DNA of 64,000 bases from the NCBI GenBank assembly GCA_031841125.1, contig JAJSSI010000067.1:1-64000 (forward strand), in the 5' to 3' direction. A model generated the notes under the pieces. It searched no databases and had not been told where the DNA came from. It was given only the letters and a program-made list of their open reading frames with translations. The position numbers and the translations under genes were made by a program. The DNA comes from Acanthococcus lagerstroemiae (lineage: Eukaryota; Arthropoda; Insecta; Hemiptera; Eriococcidae). This document shows positions 1 to 13,184 of the stretch, in pieces (the first letter of the stretch is position 1; the number at the start of each line of letters is the position of its first letter).

Positions 1-3000
1 TGAGCTAGAGTGATTTTTTGACCCATTTTGACCACATTTTGGAGGGTATCTCGCCGCGGAGCGTCGCCGCCAAATTTGAACATCGAATTCGAGCTCAGCG
101 CGAAAAATTGAGTAAAAAACAGCCATCAATTCAAAAATTTTGATTTTTGAAAATTTTGAAGATTTCTCCATACTATACATCATGTCTTTTTTCGGGTGAA
201 AAAATTTTCGGAGAGATTCGGCGTCGGGGCTGGGGCTGGTTACTCAATTTTTCGTGGCGAATTCGAATCCGTTGTCAAGATTGAGCTAGAGTGATTTTTT
301 GACCCATTTTGACCACATTTTGGAGGGTATCTCGCCGCGGAGCGTCGCCGCCAAATTTGAACAACGAATTCGAGCTCAGCGCGAAAAATTGAGTAAAAAA
401 CAGCCATCAATTCAAAAATTTTGATTTTTGAAAATTTTGAAGATTTCTCCATACTGTACATCATGTCTTTTTTCGGGTGAAAAAATTTTCGGAGAGATTC
501 GGCGTCGGGGCTGGGGCTGGTTACTCAATTTTTCGTGGCGAATTCGAATCCGTTGTCAAGATTGAGCTAGAGTGATTTTTTGACCCATTTTGACCACATT
601 TTGGAGGGTATCTCGCCCGCGGAGCGTCGCCGCAAATTTGAACAACGAATTCGAGCTCAGCGCGAAAAATTGAGTAAAAAACAGCCATCAATTCAAAAAT
701 TTTGATTTTTGAAAATTTTGAAGATTTCTCCATACTATACATCATGTCTTTTTTCGGGTGAAAAAATTTTCGGAGAGATTCGGCGTCGGGGCTGGGGCTG
801 GTTACTCAATTTTTCGTGGCGAATTCGAATCCGTTGTCAAAATTGAGCTAGAGTGATTTTTTGACCCATTTTGACCACATTTTCGAGGGTATCTCGCCAA
901 CGGAGCGTCGCCGCCAAATTTGAACAACGAATCCGAGCTCAGCGCGAAAAATTGAGTTAAAAAGAGTCTTCAATTCAAAAATTTTGATTTTTGAAAATTT
1001 TGAAGATCATATAGTACATCTTTTTTCGGGTGAAAAATTTTCGGAGAGATTCGGCGTCGGGGCTGGGGCTGGTTACTCAATTTTTCGTGGCGAATTCGAA
1101 TCCGTTGTCAAGATTGAGCTAGAGTGATTTTTTGACCACATTTTGGAGGGTATCTCGCCCGCGGTGCGTCGCCGCCAAATTTGAACAATGAATTCGAGCT
1201 CAGCGCGAAAAATTGAGTAAAAAACAGCCATCAATTCAAAAATTTTGATTTTTGAAAATTTTGAAGATTTCTCCATACTATACATCATGTCTTTTTTCGG
1301 GTGAAAAAATTTTCGGAGAGATTCGGCGTCGGGGCTGGGGCTGGTTACTCAATTTTTCGTGGCGAATTCGAATCCGTTGTCAAATTGAGCTAGAGTGATT
1401 TTTTGACCCATTTTGACCACATTTTCGAGGGTATCTTGCCCGCGGAGCGTCGCCGCCAAATTTGAACAACGAATTCGAGCTCAGCGTGAAAAATTGATTA
1501 AAAAACAGCCTTCAATTCAAAAATTTTGATTTTTGAAAATTTTGAAGATTTCTCCATACTATACATCATGTCTTTTTTCGGGTGAAAAAATTTTCGGAGA
1601 GATTCGGCGTCGGGCTGGGGCTGGTTACTCAATTTTTCGTGGCGAATTCGAATCCGTTGTCAAAATTGAGCTAGAGTGATTTTTGGACCACATTTTGGAG
1701 GGTATCTCGCCCGCGGAGCGTCGCCGCCAAATTTGAACAACGAATTCGAGCTCAGCGCGAAAAATTGAGTAAAAAACAGCCATCAATTCAAAATTTTGAT
1801 TTTTGAAAATTTTGAAGATTTCTCCATACTATACATCATGTCTTTTTTCGGGTGAAAAAATTTTCGGAGAGATTCGGCGTCGGGGCTGGGGCTGGTTACT
1901 CAATTTTTCGTGGCGAATTCGAATCCGTTGTCAAAGTTGAGCTACAGTGATTTTTTGACCCATTTTGACCACATTTTCGAGGGTATCTCGCCCGCGGAGC
2001 GTCGCCGCCAAATTTGAACAACGAATTCGAGCTCAGCGCGAAAAATTGAGTAAAAAACAGCCTTCAATTCAAAAATTTTGATTTTTGAAAATTTTGAAGA
2101 TTTCTCCATACTATACATCATGTCTTTTTTCGGGTGAAAAAATTTCGGAGAGATTCGGCGTCGGGGCTGGGGCTGGTTACTCAATTTTTCGTGGCGAATT
2201 CGAATCCGTTGTCAAATTGAGCTAGAGTGATTTTTTGACCACCACATTTTGGAGGGTATCTCGCCCGCGGAGCGTCGCCGCCAAATTTGAACAACGAATT
2301 CGAGCTCAGCGCGAAAAATTGAGTAAAAAACAGCCATCAATTCAAAAATTTTGATTTTTGAAAATTTTGAAGATTTCTCCATACTATACATCATGTCTTT
2401 TTTCGGGTGAAAAAATTTTCGGAGAGATTCGGCGTCGGGGCTGGGGCTGGTTACTCAATTTTTCGTGGCGAATTCGAATCCGTTGTCAAAATTGAGCTAG
2501 AGTGATTTTTTGACCCATTTTGACCACATTTTCGAGGGTATCTTGCCCGCGGAGCGTCGCCGCCAAATTTGAACAACGAATTCGAGCTCAGCGCGAAAAA
2601 TTGAGTAAAAAACAGCCTTCAATTCAAAAATTTTGATTTTTGAAAATTTTGAAGATTTCTCCATACTATACATCATGTCTTTTTTCGGGTGAAAAAATTT
2701 TCGGAGAGATTCGGCGTCGGGGCTGGGGCTGGTTACTCAATTTTTCGTGGCGAATTCGAATCCGTTGTCAAAATTGAGCTAGAGTGATTTTTGGACCACA
2801 TTTTGGAGGGTATCTCGCCCGCGGAGCGTCGCCGCCAAATTTGAACAACGAATTCGAGCTCAGCGCGAAAAATTGAGTAAAAAACAGCCTTCAATTCAAA
2901 AATTTTGATTTTTGAAAATTTTGAAGATTTCTCCATACTATACATCATGTCTTTTTTCGGGTGAAAAAATTTTCGGAGAGATTCGGCGTCGGGGCTGGGG

Positions 3001-5269
3001 CTGGTTACTCAATTTTTCGTGGCGAATTCGAATCCGTTGTCAAAATTGAGCTAGAGTGATTTTTTGACCCATTTTGACCACATTTTCGAGGGTATCTCGC
3101 CCGCGGAGCGTCGCCGCCAAATTTGAACAACGAATTCGAGCTCAGCGCGAAAAATTGAGTAAAAAACAGCCTTCAATTCAAAAATTTTGATTTTTGAAAA
3201 TTTTGAAGATTTCTCCATACTATACATCATGTCTTTTTTCGGGTGAAAAAATTTTCGGAGAGATTCGGCGTCGGTGCTGGGGCTGGTTACTCAATTTTTC
3301 GTGGCGAATTCGAATCCGTTGTCAAATTGAGCTAGAGTGATTTTTTGACCCATTTTGACCACATTTTCGAGGGTATCTTGCCCGCGGAGCGTCGCCGCCA
3401 AATTTGAACAACGAATTCGAGCTCAGCGCGAAAAATTGAGTAAAAAACAGCCTTCAATTCAAAAATTTTGATTTTTGAAAATTTTGAAGATTTCTCCATA
3501 CTATACATCATGTCTTTTTTCGGGTGAAAAAATTTTCGGAGAGATTCGGCGTCGGGGCTGGGGCTGGTTACTCAATTTTTCGTGGCGAATTCGAATCCGT
3601 TGTCAAAATTGAGCTAGAGTGATTTTTTGACCCATTTTGACCACATTTTCGAGGGTATCTCGCCGCGGAGCGTCGCCGCCAAATTTGAACAACGAATTCG
3701 AGCTCAGCGCGAAAAATTGAGTAAAAAACAGCCTTCAATTCAAAAATTTTGATTTTTGAAAATTTTGAAGATTTCTCCATACTATACATCATGTCTTTTT
3801 TCGGGTGAAAAAATTTTCGGAGAGATTCGGCGTCGGGGCTGGGGCTGGTTACTCAATTTTTCGTGGCGAATTCGAATCCGTTGTCAAAATTGAGCTAGAG
3901 TGATTTTTGGACCACATTTTGGAGGGTATCTCGCCCGCGGAGCGTCGCCGCCAAATTTGAACAACGAATTCGAGCTCAGCGCGAAAAATTGAGTAAAAAA
4001 CAGCCATCAATTCAAAAATTTTGATTTTTGAAAATTTTGAAGATTTCTCCATACTATACATCATGTCTTTTTTCGGGTGAAAAAATTTTCGGAGAGATTC
4101 GGCGTCGGGGCTGGGGCTGGTTACTCAATTTTTCGTGGCGAATTCGAATCCGTTGTCAAAATTGAGCTAGAGTGATTTTTTGACCCATTTTGACCACATT
4201 TTCGAGGGTATCTTGCCCGCGGAGCGTCGTCGCCAAATTTGAACAACGAATTCGAGCTCAGCGTGAAAAATTGATTAAAAAACAGCCTTCAATTCAAAAA
4301 TTTTGATTTTTGAAAATTTTGAAGATTTCTCCATACTATACATCATGTCTTTTTTCGGGTGAAAAAATTTTCGGAGAGATTCGGCGTCGGGGCTGGGGCT
4401 GGTTACTCAATTTTTCGTGGCGAATTCGAATCCGTTGTCAAAATTGAGCTAGAGTGATTTTTGGACCACATTTTGGAGGGTATCTCGCCCGCGGAGCGTC
4501 GCCGCCAAATTTGAACAACGAATTCGAGCTCAGCGCGAAAAATTGAGTAAAAAACAGCCATCAATTCAAAAATTTTGATTTTTGAAAATTTTGAAGATTT
4601 CTCCATACTATACATCATGTCTTTTTTCGGGTGAAAAAATTTTCGGAGAGATTCGGCGTCGGTGCTGGGGCTGGTTACTCAATTTTTCGTGGCGAATTCG
4701 AATCCGTTGTCAAAATTGAGCTAGAGTGATTTTTTGACCCATTTTGAACACATTTTCGAGGGTATCTTGCCCGCGGAGCGTCGCCGCCAAATTTGAACAA
4801 CGAATTCGAGCTCAGCGCGAAAAATTGAGTAAAAACAGCCTTCAATTCAAAAATTTTGATTTTTGAAAATTTTGAAGATTTCTCCATACTATACATCATG
4901 TCTTTTTTCGGGTGAAAAAATTTTCGGAGAGATTCGGCGTCGGGGCTGGGGCTGGTTACTCAATTTTTCGTGGCGAATTCGAATCCGTTGTCAAAATTGA
5001 GCTAGAGTGATTTTTGGACCACATTTTGGAGGGTATCTCGCCCGCGGAGCGTCGCCGCCAAATTTGAACAACGAATTCGAGCTCAGCGCGAAAAATTGAG
5101 TAAAAAAACAGCCATCAATTCAAAATTTTGATTTTTGAAAATTTTGAAGATTTCTCCATACTATACATCATGTCTTTTTTCGGGTGAAAAAATTTTCGGA
5201 GAGATTCGGCGTCGGGGCTGGGGCTGGTTACTCAATTTTTCGTGGCGAATTCGAATCCGTTGTCAAATT
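1..5269 (+). repeat. Array block with mixed S and L monomers (left)
   Basis: S copies begin near 1116, 1667, 2770, 3890, 4445 and 4999, and an S-like copy with an extra ACC (GACCACCACATTTT) lies near 2240. Between them are L copies. Variants include TATCTTGCCC, CAGCGTGAAAAATTGATT and GTCGGTGCTGG. One diverged copy (845-1115) lies inside. No gene or foreign sequence is seen. Confidence 0.85.
845..1115 (+). repeat. Diverged monomer with GAGTCTTC haplotype and internal deletion
   Basis: This 271-bp copy differs from its neighbours at several linked places: GCCAACGGAGCG in the core, GAATCCGAGCTC in place of the first EcoRI motif (site lost), GAGTTAAAAAGAGTCTTC in place of GAGTAAAAAACAGCCTTC, and GAAGATCATATAGTACATC where others have GAAGATTTCTCCATACTATACATC. 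The GAGTTAAAAAGAGTCTTC haplotype recurs far to the right in the copy at 58698-58979, with a close relative at 60942-61191. That suggests an older monomer class. Confidence 0.85.
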
Positions 5270-8200
5270 GAGCTAGAGTGATTTTTTGACCCATTTTGAC
5301 CACATTTTCGAGGGTATCTCGCCAGCGGAGCGTCGCCGCCAAATTTGAACATCGAATTCGAGCTCAGCGCGAAAAATTGAGTAAAAAACAGCCATCAATT
5401 CAAATATTTTGATTTTTGAAAATTTTGAAGATTTCTCCATACTATACATCATGTCTTTTTTCGGGTGAAAAAATTTTCGGAGAGATTCGGCGTCGGGGCT
5501 GGGGCTGGTTACTCAATTTTTCGTGGCGAATTCGAATCCGTTGTCCAAATTGAGCTAGAGTGATTTTTTGACCCATTTTGACCACATTTTGGAGGGTATC
5601 TCGCCGCGGAGCGTCGCCGCCAAATTTGAACAACAAATTCGAGCTCAGCGCGAAAAATTGAGTAAAAAACAGCCTTCAATTCAAAAATTTTGATTTTTGA
5701 AAATTTTGAAGATTTCTCCATACTATACATCATGTCTTTTTTCGGGTGAAAAAATTTTCGGAGAGATTCGGCGTCGGGGCTGGGGCTGGTTACTCAATTT
5801 TTTCGTGGCGAATTCGAATCCGTTGTCAAAATTGAGCTAGAGTGATTTTTTGACCCATTTTGACCACATTTTGGAGGGTATCTCGCCCGCGGAGCGTCGC
5901 CGCCAAATTTGAACAACGAATTCGAGCTCAGCGCGAAAAATTGAGTAAAAAACAGCCTTCAATTCAAAAATTTTGATTTTTGAAAATTTTGAAGATTTCT
6001 CCATACTATACATCATGTCTTTTTTCGGGTGAAAAAATTTTCGGAGAGATTCGGCGTCGGGGGGGCTGGGGCTGGTTACTCAATTTTTCGTGGCGAATTC
6101 GAATCCGTTGTCAAGATTGAGCTAGAGTGATTTTTGACCCATTTTGACCACATTTTGGAGGGTATCTCGCCGCGGAGCGTCGCCGCCAAATTTGAACAAT
6201 GAATTCGAGCTCAGCGCGAAAAATTGAGTAAAAAACAGCCTTCAATTCAAAAATTTTGATTTTTGAAAATTTTGAAGATTTCTCCATACTATACATCATG
6301 TCTTTTTTCGGGTGAAAAAATTTTCGGAGAGATTCGGCGTCGGGGCTGGGGCTGGTTACTCAATTTTTCGTGGCGAATTCGAATCCGTTGTCAAAATTGA
6401 GCTAGAGTGATTTTTTGACCCATTTTGACCACATTTTCGAGGGTATCTCGCCCGCGGAGCGTCGCCGCCAAATTTGAACATCGAATTCGAGCTCAGCGCG
6501 AAAAATTGAGTAAAAAACAGCCATCAATTCAAAAATTTTGATTTTTGAAAATTTTGAAGATTTCTCCATACTATACATCATGTCTTTTTTCGGGTGAAAA
6601 AATTTTCGGAGAGATTCGGCGTCGGGGCTGGGGCTGGTTACTCAATTTTTCGTGGCGAATTCGAATCCGTTGTCAAAATTGAGCTAGAGTGATTTTTTGA
6701 CCCATTTTGACCACATTTTCGAGGGTATCTCGCCCGCGGAGCGTCGCGCGCCAAATTTGAACAACGAATTCGAGCTCAGCGTGAAAAATTGATTAAAAAA
6801 CAGCCTTCAATTCAAAAATTTTGATTTTTGAAAATTTTGAAGATTTCTCCATACTATACATCATGTCTTTTTTCGGGTGAAAAAATTTTCGGAGAGATTC
6901 GGCGTCGGGGCTGGGGCTGGTTACTCAATTTTTCGTGGCGAATTCGAATCCGTTGTCAAGATTGAGCTAGAGTGATTTTTTGACCCATTTTGACCACATT
7001 TTCGAGGGTATCTTGCCCGCGGAGCGTCGCCGCCAAATTTGAACATCGAATTCGAGCTCAGCGCGAAAAATTGAGTAAAAAACAGCCTTCAATTCAAAAA
7101 TTTTGATTTTTGAAAATTTTGAAGATTTCTCCATACTATACATCATGTCTTTTTTCGGGTGAAAAAATTTTCGGAGAGATTCGGCGTCGGGGCTGGGGCT
7201 GGTTACTCAATTTTTCGTGGCGAATTCGAATCCGTTGTCAAAATTGAGCTAGAGTGATTTTTTGACCCATTTTGACCACATTTTGGAGGGTATCTCGCCC
7301 GCGGAGCGTCGCCGCCAAATTTGAACAACGAATTCGAGCTCAGCGCGAAAAATTGAGTAAAAAACAGCCATCAATTCAAAAATTTTGATTTTTGAAAATT
7401 TTGAAGATTTCTCCATACTATACATCATGTCTTTTTTCGGGTGAAAAAATTTTCGGAGAGATTCGGCGTCGGGGCTGGGGCTGGTTACTCAATTTTTCGT
7501 GGCGAATTCGAATCCGTTGTCAAAATTGAGCTAGAGTGATTTTTTGACCCATTTTGACCACATTTTCGAGGGTATCTCGCCGCGGAGCGTCGCCGCCAAA
7601 TTTGAACAACGAATTCGAGCTCAGCGCGAAAAATTGAGTAAAAAAACAGCCTTATTCAAAAATTTTGATTTTTGAAAATTTTGAAGATTTCTCCATACTA
7701 TACATCATGTCTTTTTTCGGGTGAAAAAATTTTCGGAGAGATTCGGCGTCGGGGCTGGGGCTGGTTACTCAATTTTTCGTGGCGAATTCGAATCCGTTGT
7801 CAAAATTGAGCTAGAGTGATTTTTTGACCCATTTTGACCACATTTTCAAGAGTATCTCGCCAGCGGAGCGTCGCCGCAAAATTTGAACATCGAATTCGAG
7901 CTCAGCGCGAAAAATTGAGTAAAAAACAGCCATCAATTCAAATATTTTGATTTTTGAAAATTTTGAAGATTTCTCCATACTATACATCATGTCTTTTTTC
8001 GGGTGAAAAAATTTTCGGAGAGATTCGGCGTCGGGGCTGGGGCTGGTTACTCAATTTTTCGTGGCGAATTCGAATCCGTTGTCAAAATTGAGCTAGAGTG
8101 ATTTTTTGACCCATTTTGACCACATTTTGGAGGGTATCTCGCCCGCGGAGTGTCGCCGCCAAATTTGAACAACGAATTCGAGCTCAGCGCGAAAAATTGA

Positions 8201-11200
8201 GTAAAAAACAGCCATCAATTCAAATATTTTGATTTTTGAAAATTTTGAAGATTTCTCCATACTATACATCATGTCTTTTTTCGGGTGAAAAAATTTTCGG
8301 AGAGATTCGGCGTCGGGGCTGGGGCTGGTTACTCAATTTTTCGTGGCGAATTCGAATCCGTTGTCAAAATTGAGCTAGAGTGATTTTTTGACCCATTTTG
8401 ACCACATTTTCGAGGGTATCTCGCCGCGGAGCGTCGCCGCCAAATTTGAACAACGAATTCGAGCTCAGCGTGAAAAATTGATTAAAAAACAGCCTTCAAT
8501 TCAAAAATTTTGATTTTTGAAAATTTTGAAGATTTCTCCATACTATACATCATGTCTTTTTTCGGGTGAAAAAATTTTCGGAGAGATTCGGCGTCGGGGC
8601 TGGGGCTGGTTACTCAATTTTTCGTGGCGAATTCGAATCCGTTGTCAAAATTGAGCTAGAGTGATTTTTTGACCCATTTTGACCACATTTTGGAGGGTAT
8701 CTCGCCCGCGGAGCGTCGCCGCCAAATTTGAACAACGAATTCGAGCTCAGCGCGAAAAATTGAGTAAAAAACAGCCATCAATTCAAAAATTTTGATTTTT
8801 GAAAATTTTGAAGATTTCTCCATACTATACATCATGTCTTTTTTCGGGTGAAAAAATTTTCGGAGAGATTCGGCGTCGGGGCTGGGGCTGGTTACTCAAT
8901 TTTTCGTGGCGAATTCGAATCCGTTGTCAAAGTTGAGCTACAGTGATTTTTTGACCCATTTTGACCACATTTTCGAGGGTATCTTGCCCGCGGAGCGTCG
9001 CCGCCAAATTTGAACAACGAATTCGAGCTCAGCGCGAAAAATTGAGTAAAAAACAGCCTTCAATTCAAAAATTTTGATTTTTGAAAATTTTGAAGATTTC
9101 TCCATACTATACATCATGTCTTTTTTCGGGTGAAAAAATTTTCTTAGAGATTCGGCGTCGGGGCTGGGGCTGGTTACTCAATTTTTCGTGGCGAATTCGA
9201 ATCCGTTGTCAAAATTGAGCTAGAGTGATTTTTTGACCCATTTTGACCACATTTTGGAGGGTATCTCGCGCCGGAGCGTCGCCGCAAATTTGAACAATGA
9301 ATTCGAGCTCAGCGCGAAAAATTGAGTAAAAAACAGCCTTCAATTCAAAAATTTTGATTTTTGAAAATTTTGAAGATTTCTCCATACTATACATCATGTC
9401 TTTTTTCGGGTGAAAAAATTTTCGGAGAGATTCGGCGTCGGGGCTGGGGCTGGTTACTCAATTTTTCGTGGCGAATTCGAATCCGTTGTCAAAATTGAGC
9501 TAGAGTGATTTTTTGACCATTTTGACCACATTTTCGAGGGTATCTCGCCCGCGGAGCGTCGCCGCCAAATTTGAACATCGAAATCGAGCTCAGCGCGAAA
9601 AATTGAGTAAAAAACAGCCATCAATTCAAAAATTTTGATTTTTGAAAATTTTGAAGATTTCTCCATACTATACATCATGTCTTTTTTCGGGTGAAAAAAG
9701 TTTCGGAGAGATTCGGCGTCGGGGCTGGGGCTGGTTACTCAATTTTTCGTGGCGAATTCGAATCCGTTGTCGAAATTGGGCTAGAGTGATTTTTTGACCC
9801 ATTTTGACCACATTTTCGAGGGTATCTCGCCCGCGGAGCGTCGCCGCCAAATTTGAACAACGAATTCGAGCTCAGCGCGAAAAATTGAGTAAAAAACAGC
9901 CTTCAATTCAAAATTTTGATTTTTGAAAATTTTGAAGATTTCTCCATACTATACATCATGTCTTTTTTCGGGTGAAAAAATTTTCGGAGAGATTCGGCGT
10001 CGGGGCTGGGGCTGGTTACTCAATTTTTCGTGGCGAATTCGAATCCGTTGTCAAAATTGGGCTGGAGTGGATTTTTGGACCCATTTTGACCTCATTTTCG
10101 AGGGTATCTTGCCCGCGGAGCGTCGCCGCCAAATTTGAACATCGAATTCGAGCTCAGCGCGAAAAATTGAGTCAAAAACAGCCTTCAATTCAAAAATTTT
10201 GATTTTTGAAAATTTAGAAGATTTCTCCATACTATACATCATGTCTTTTTTCGGGTGAAAAAATTTTCGGAGAGATTCGGCGTCGGGGTGGGGCTGGTTA
10301 CTCAATTTTTCGTGGCGAATTCGAATCCGTTGTCAAAATTGAGCTAGAGTGATTTTTTGACCCATTTTGACCACATTTTCGAGGGTATCTCGCCAGCGGA
10401 GCGTCGCCGCCAAATTTGAACATCGAATTCGAGCTCAGCGCGAAAAATTGAGTAAAAACAGCCTTCAATTCAAAAATTTTGATTTTTGAAAATTTTGAAG
10501 ATTTCTCCATACTATACATCATGTCTTTTTTCGGGTGAGAAAATTTTCGGAAAGATTCGGCGTCGGGGCTGGGGCTGGTTACTAAATTTTTCGTGGCGAA
10601 TTCGAATCCGTTGTCAAAATTGAGCTAGAGTGATTTTTTGACCCATTTTGACCACATTTGGAGGGTATCTCGCCCGCGGAGCGTCGCCGCCAAATTTGAA
10701 CAACGAATTCGAGCTCAGCGCGAAAAATTGAGTAAAAAACAGCCTTCAATTCAAAAATTTTGATTTTTGAAAATTTTGAAGATTTCTCCATACTATACAT
10801 CATGTCTTTTTTCGGGTGAAAAAATTTTCGGAGAGATTCGGCGTCGGGGCTGGGGCTGGTTACTCAATTTTTCGTGGCGAATTCGAATCCGTTGTCAAAA
10901 TTGAGCTAGAGTGATTTTTTGACCCATTTTGACCACATTTTCGAGGGTATCTTGCCCGCGGAGCGTCGCCGCCAAATTTGAACATCGAATTCGAGCTCAG
11001 CGCGAAAAATTGAGTAAAAAACAGCCTTCAATTCAAAAATTTTGATTTTTGAAAATTTTGAAGATTTCTCCATACTATACATCATGTCTTTTTTCGGGTG
11101 AAAAAATTTTCGGAGAGATTCGGCGTCGGGGCTGGGGCTGGTTACTCAATTTTTCGTGGCGAATTCGAATCCGTTGTCAAATTGAGCTAGAGTGATTTTT

Positions 11201-12310
11201 TGACCCATTTTGACCACATTTTGGAGGGTATCTCGCCCGCGGAGCGTCGCCGCCAAATTTGAACATCGAATTCGAGCTCAGCGCGAAAAATTGAGTAAAA
11301 AACAGCCATCAATTCAAAAATTTTGATTTTTGAAAATTTTGAAGATTTCTCCATACTATACATCATGTCTTTTTTCGGGTGAAAAAATTTTCGGAGAGAT
11401 TCGGCGTCGGGGCTGGGGCTGGTTACTCAATTTTTCGTGGCGAATTCGAATCCGTTGTCAAAATTGAGCTAGAGTGATTTTTTGACCCATTTTGACCACA
11501 TTTTCGAGGGTATCTCGCCCGCGGAGCGTCGCCGCCAAATTTGAACAACGAATTCGAGCTCAGCGCGAAAAATTGAGTAAAAAACAGCCTTCAACTCAAA
11601 AATTTTGATTTTTGAAAATTTTGAAGATTTCTCCATACTATACATCATGTCTTTTTTCGGGTGAAAAAATTTTCGGAGAGATTCGGCGTCGGGGCTGGGG
11701 CTGGTTACTCAATTTTTCGTGGCGAATTCGAATCCGTTGTCAAAATTGAGCTAGAGTGATTTTTTGACCCATTTTGACACATTTTCGAGGGTATCTCGCC
11801 CGCGGAGCGTCGCCGCCAAATTTGAACAACGAATTCGAGCTCAGCGCGAAAAATTGAGTAAAAAACAGCCTTCAATTCAAAAATTTTGATTTTTGAAAAT
11901 TTTGAAGATTTCTCCATACTATACATCATGTCTTTTTTCGGGTGAAAAAATTTTCGGAGAGATTCGGCGTCGGGGCTGGGGCTGGTTACTCAATTTTTCG
12001 TGGCGAATTCGAATCCGTTGTCAAAGTTGAGCTACAGTGATTTTTTGACCCATTTTGACCACATTTTCGAGGGTATCATGCCCGCGGAGCGTCGTCGCCA
12101 AATTTGAACAACGAATTCGAGCTCAGCGTGAAAAATTGATTAAAAAACAGCCTTCAATTCAAAAATTTTGATTTTTGAAAATTTTGAAGATTTCTCCATA
12201 CTGTACATCCTGTCGTTTTTCGGGTGAAAAAATTTTCGGAGAGATTCGGCGTCGGGGCTGGGGCTGGTTACTCAATTTTTCGTGGCGAATTCGAATCCGT
12301 TGTCAAAATT
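5270..12310 (+). repeat. Array block of long monomers only
   Basis: No S copy is present over about 7 kb. This block is rich in the GAACATCGAATTC variant (near 5350, 6479, 7042, 7886, 10138, 10426, 10980 and 11260, with a damaged version near 9574), which is rare elsewhere. Other local variants are CAAATATTTTG (near 5402, 7940 and 8222), a seven-G run at about 6059 (GTCGGGGGGGCTGG), and a TTCTTAGAGATT change near 9142. No gene is seen. Confidence 0.85.
10059..10340 (+). repeat. Variant monomer, GGGCTGGAGTGGATTT haplotype (copy 1)
   Basis: This copy starts TTGGGCTGGAGTGGATTTT instead of TTGAGCTAGAGTGATTTT and also carries TATCTTGCCC and GAACATCGAATTC. The same combination appears in only one other copy, 29424-29706. 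Private changes here are GACCTCATTTT, GAGTCAAAAACAG and AAAATTTAGAAG. The changes open a plus-strand reading frame across the unit, which I regard as accidental. Confidence 0.85.
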
Positions 12311-12581
12311 GAGCTAGAGTGATTTTTGGACCACATTTTGGAGGGTATCTCGCCCGCGGTGCGTCGCCGCCAAATTTGAACAATGAATTCGAGCTCAGCG
12401 CGAAAAATTGAGTAAAAAACAGCCTTCAATTCAAAAATTTGATTTTTGAAAATTTTGAAGATTTCTCCATACTATACATCATGTCTTTTTTCGGGTGAAA
12501 AAATTTTCGGAGAGATTCGGCGTCGGGGCTGGGGCTGGTTACTCAATTTTTCGTGGCGAATTCGAATCCGTTGTCAAAATT
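12029..12581 (+). repeat. Two-monomer haplotype block (copy 1 of a distant pair)
   Basis: An L copy with CAGCGTGAAAAATTGATT and CATACTGTACATC is followed by an S copy with GCGGTGCGTCGCC and GAACAATGAATTC. The same two-unit combination occurs at 49225-49778. Private changes here are GTTGAGCTACAGTG, TATCATGCCC, GCGTCGTCGCC and CATCCTGTCGTTTTT. Confidence 0.8.
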
Positions 12582-12876
12582 GAGCTAGAGTGATTTTTTG
12601 ACCCATTTTGACCACATTTTCGAGGGTATCTTGCCCGCGGAGCGTCGCCGCCAAATTTGAACAACGAATTCGAGCTCAGCGTGAAAAATTGATTAAAAAA
12701 CAGCCTTCAATTCAAAAATTTTGATTTTTGAAATTTTGATTTTGAAAATTTTGAAGATTTCTCCATACTATACATCATGTCTTTTTTCGGGTTGAAAAAA
12801 TTTTCGGAGAGATTCGCGTCGGGGCTGGGGCTGGTTACTCAAATTTTCGTGGCGAATTCGAATCGTTGTCAAAATT
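12582..12876 (+). repeat. Monomer with imperfect expansion of the A/T segment (295 bp)
   Basis: The A/T segment near 12720-12755 reads as an extra imperfect module (GATTTTTGAAATTTTGATTTTGAAAATTTTG), lengthening the unit. Several one-base changes cluster in its right half: GGGTTGAAAAAA, ATTCGCGTCGG, CTCAAATTTTCG and AATCGTTGTC. It lies directly before the most diverged copy, and the density of changes rises toward it. Confidence 0.85.
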
Positions 12877-13184
12877 GAGCTAGAGTGATTTTTTGACCCA
12901 TTTTGACCACATTTCGTTCGGGTAAATTTGCGCAAACGGAGGTCGCGCCTACAAATCAATTTTGAATTCGAAGTTCGAGCGTCCGAACTTTTTTTGAAAA
13001 AAACACCTTCAATTCAAAAATTTTGATTTTTGAAAATTTTGAAGATTTCTCCATACTATACATCATGTCTTTTTTCTGTCAATTTTTCTATTTTTGGGTG
13101 AAAAAATTTTCGGAGAGATTCGGCGTCGGGGCTGGGGCTGGTTACTCAATTTTTCGTGGCGAATTCGAATCCGTTGTCAAAATT
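12877..13184 (+). repeat. Most diverged monomer, replaced core and 3' insertion (308 bp)
   Basis: Flanks are ordinary, but about 12912-13008 is unlike every other copy: the core reads GGGTAAATTTGCGCAAACGG and GGTCGCGCCTACAAATC, followed by GAATTCGAAGTTCGAGCGTC and a run of T and A. The order of motifs still parallels the normal core (GGGTA, CGGAG-like, CAAAT, GAATTCGA, CTTCAATTC), so it is probably a distant homologue and not an unrelated insert. A second change at about 13077-13095 adds some 19 bp (TGTCAATTTTTCTATTTTT) between CTTTTTTC and GGGTGAAAA. The EcoRI motif survives but the adjoining SacI site is lost. It may be a relic of an older subfamily or a conversion tract from a related element elsewhere. 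Confidence 0.85.

Noticed and set aside
9923..10202. Plus-strand reading frames near 9923-10202, 29288-29503 and 61088-61270
   Set aside because: They arise from point changes or a deletion in single variant copies (10059-10340, 29424-29706, 60942-61191) and are absent from most other units.
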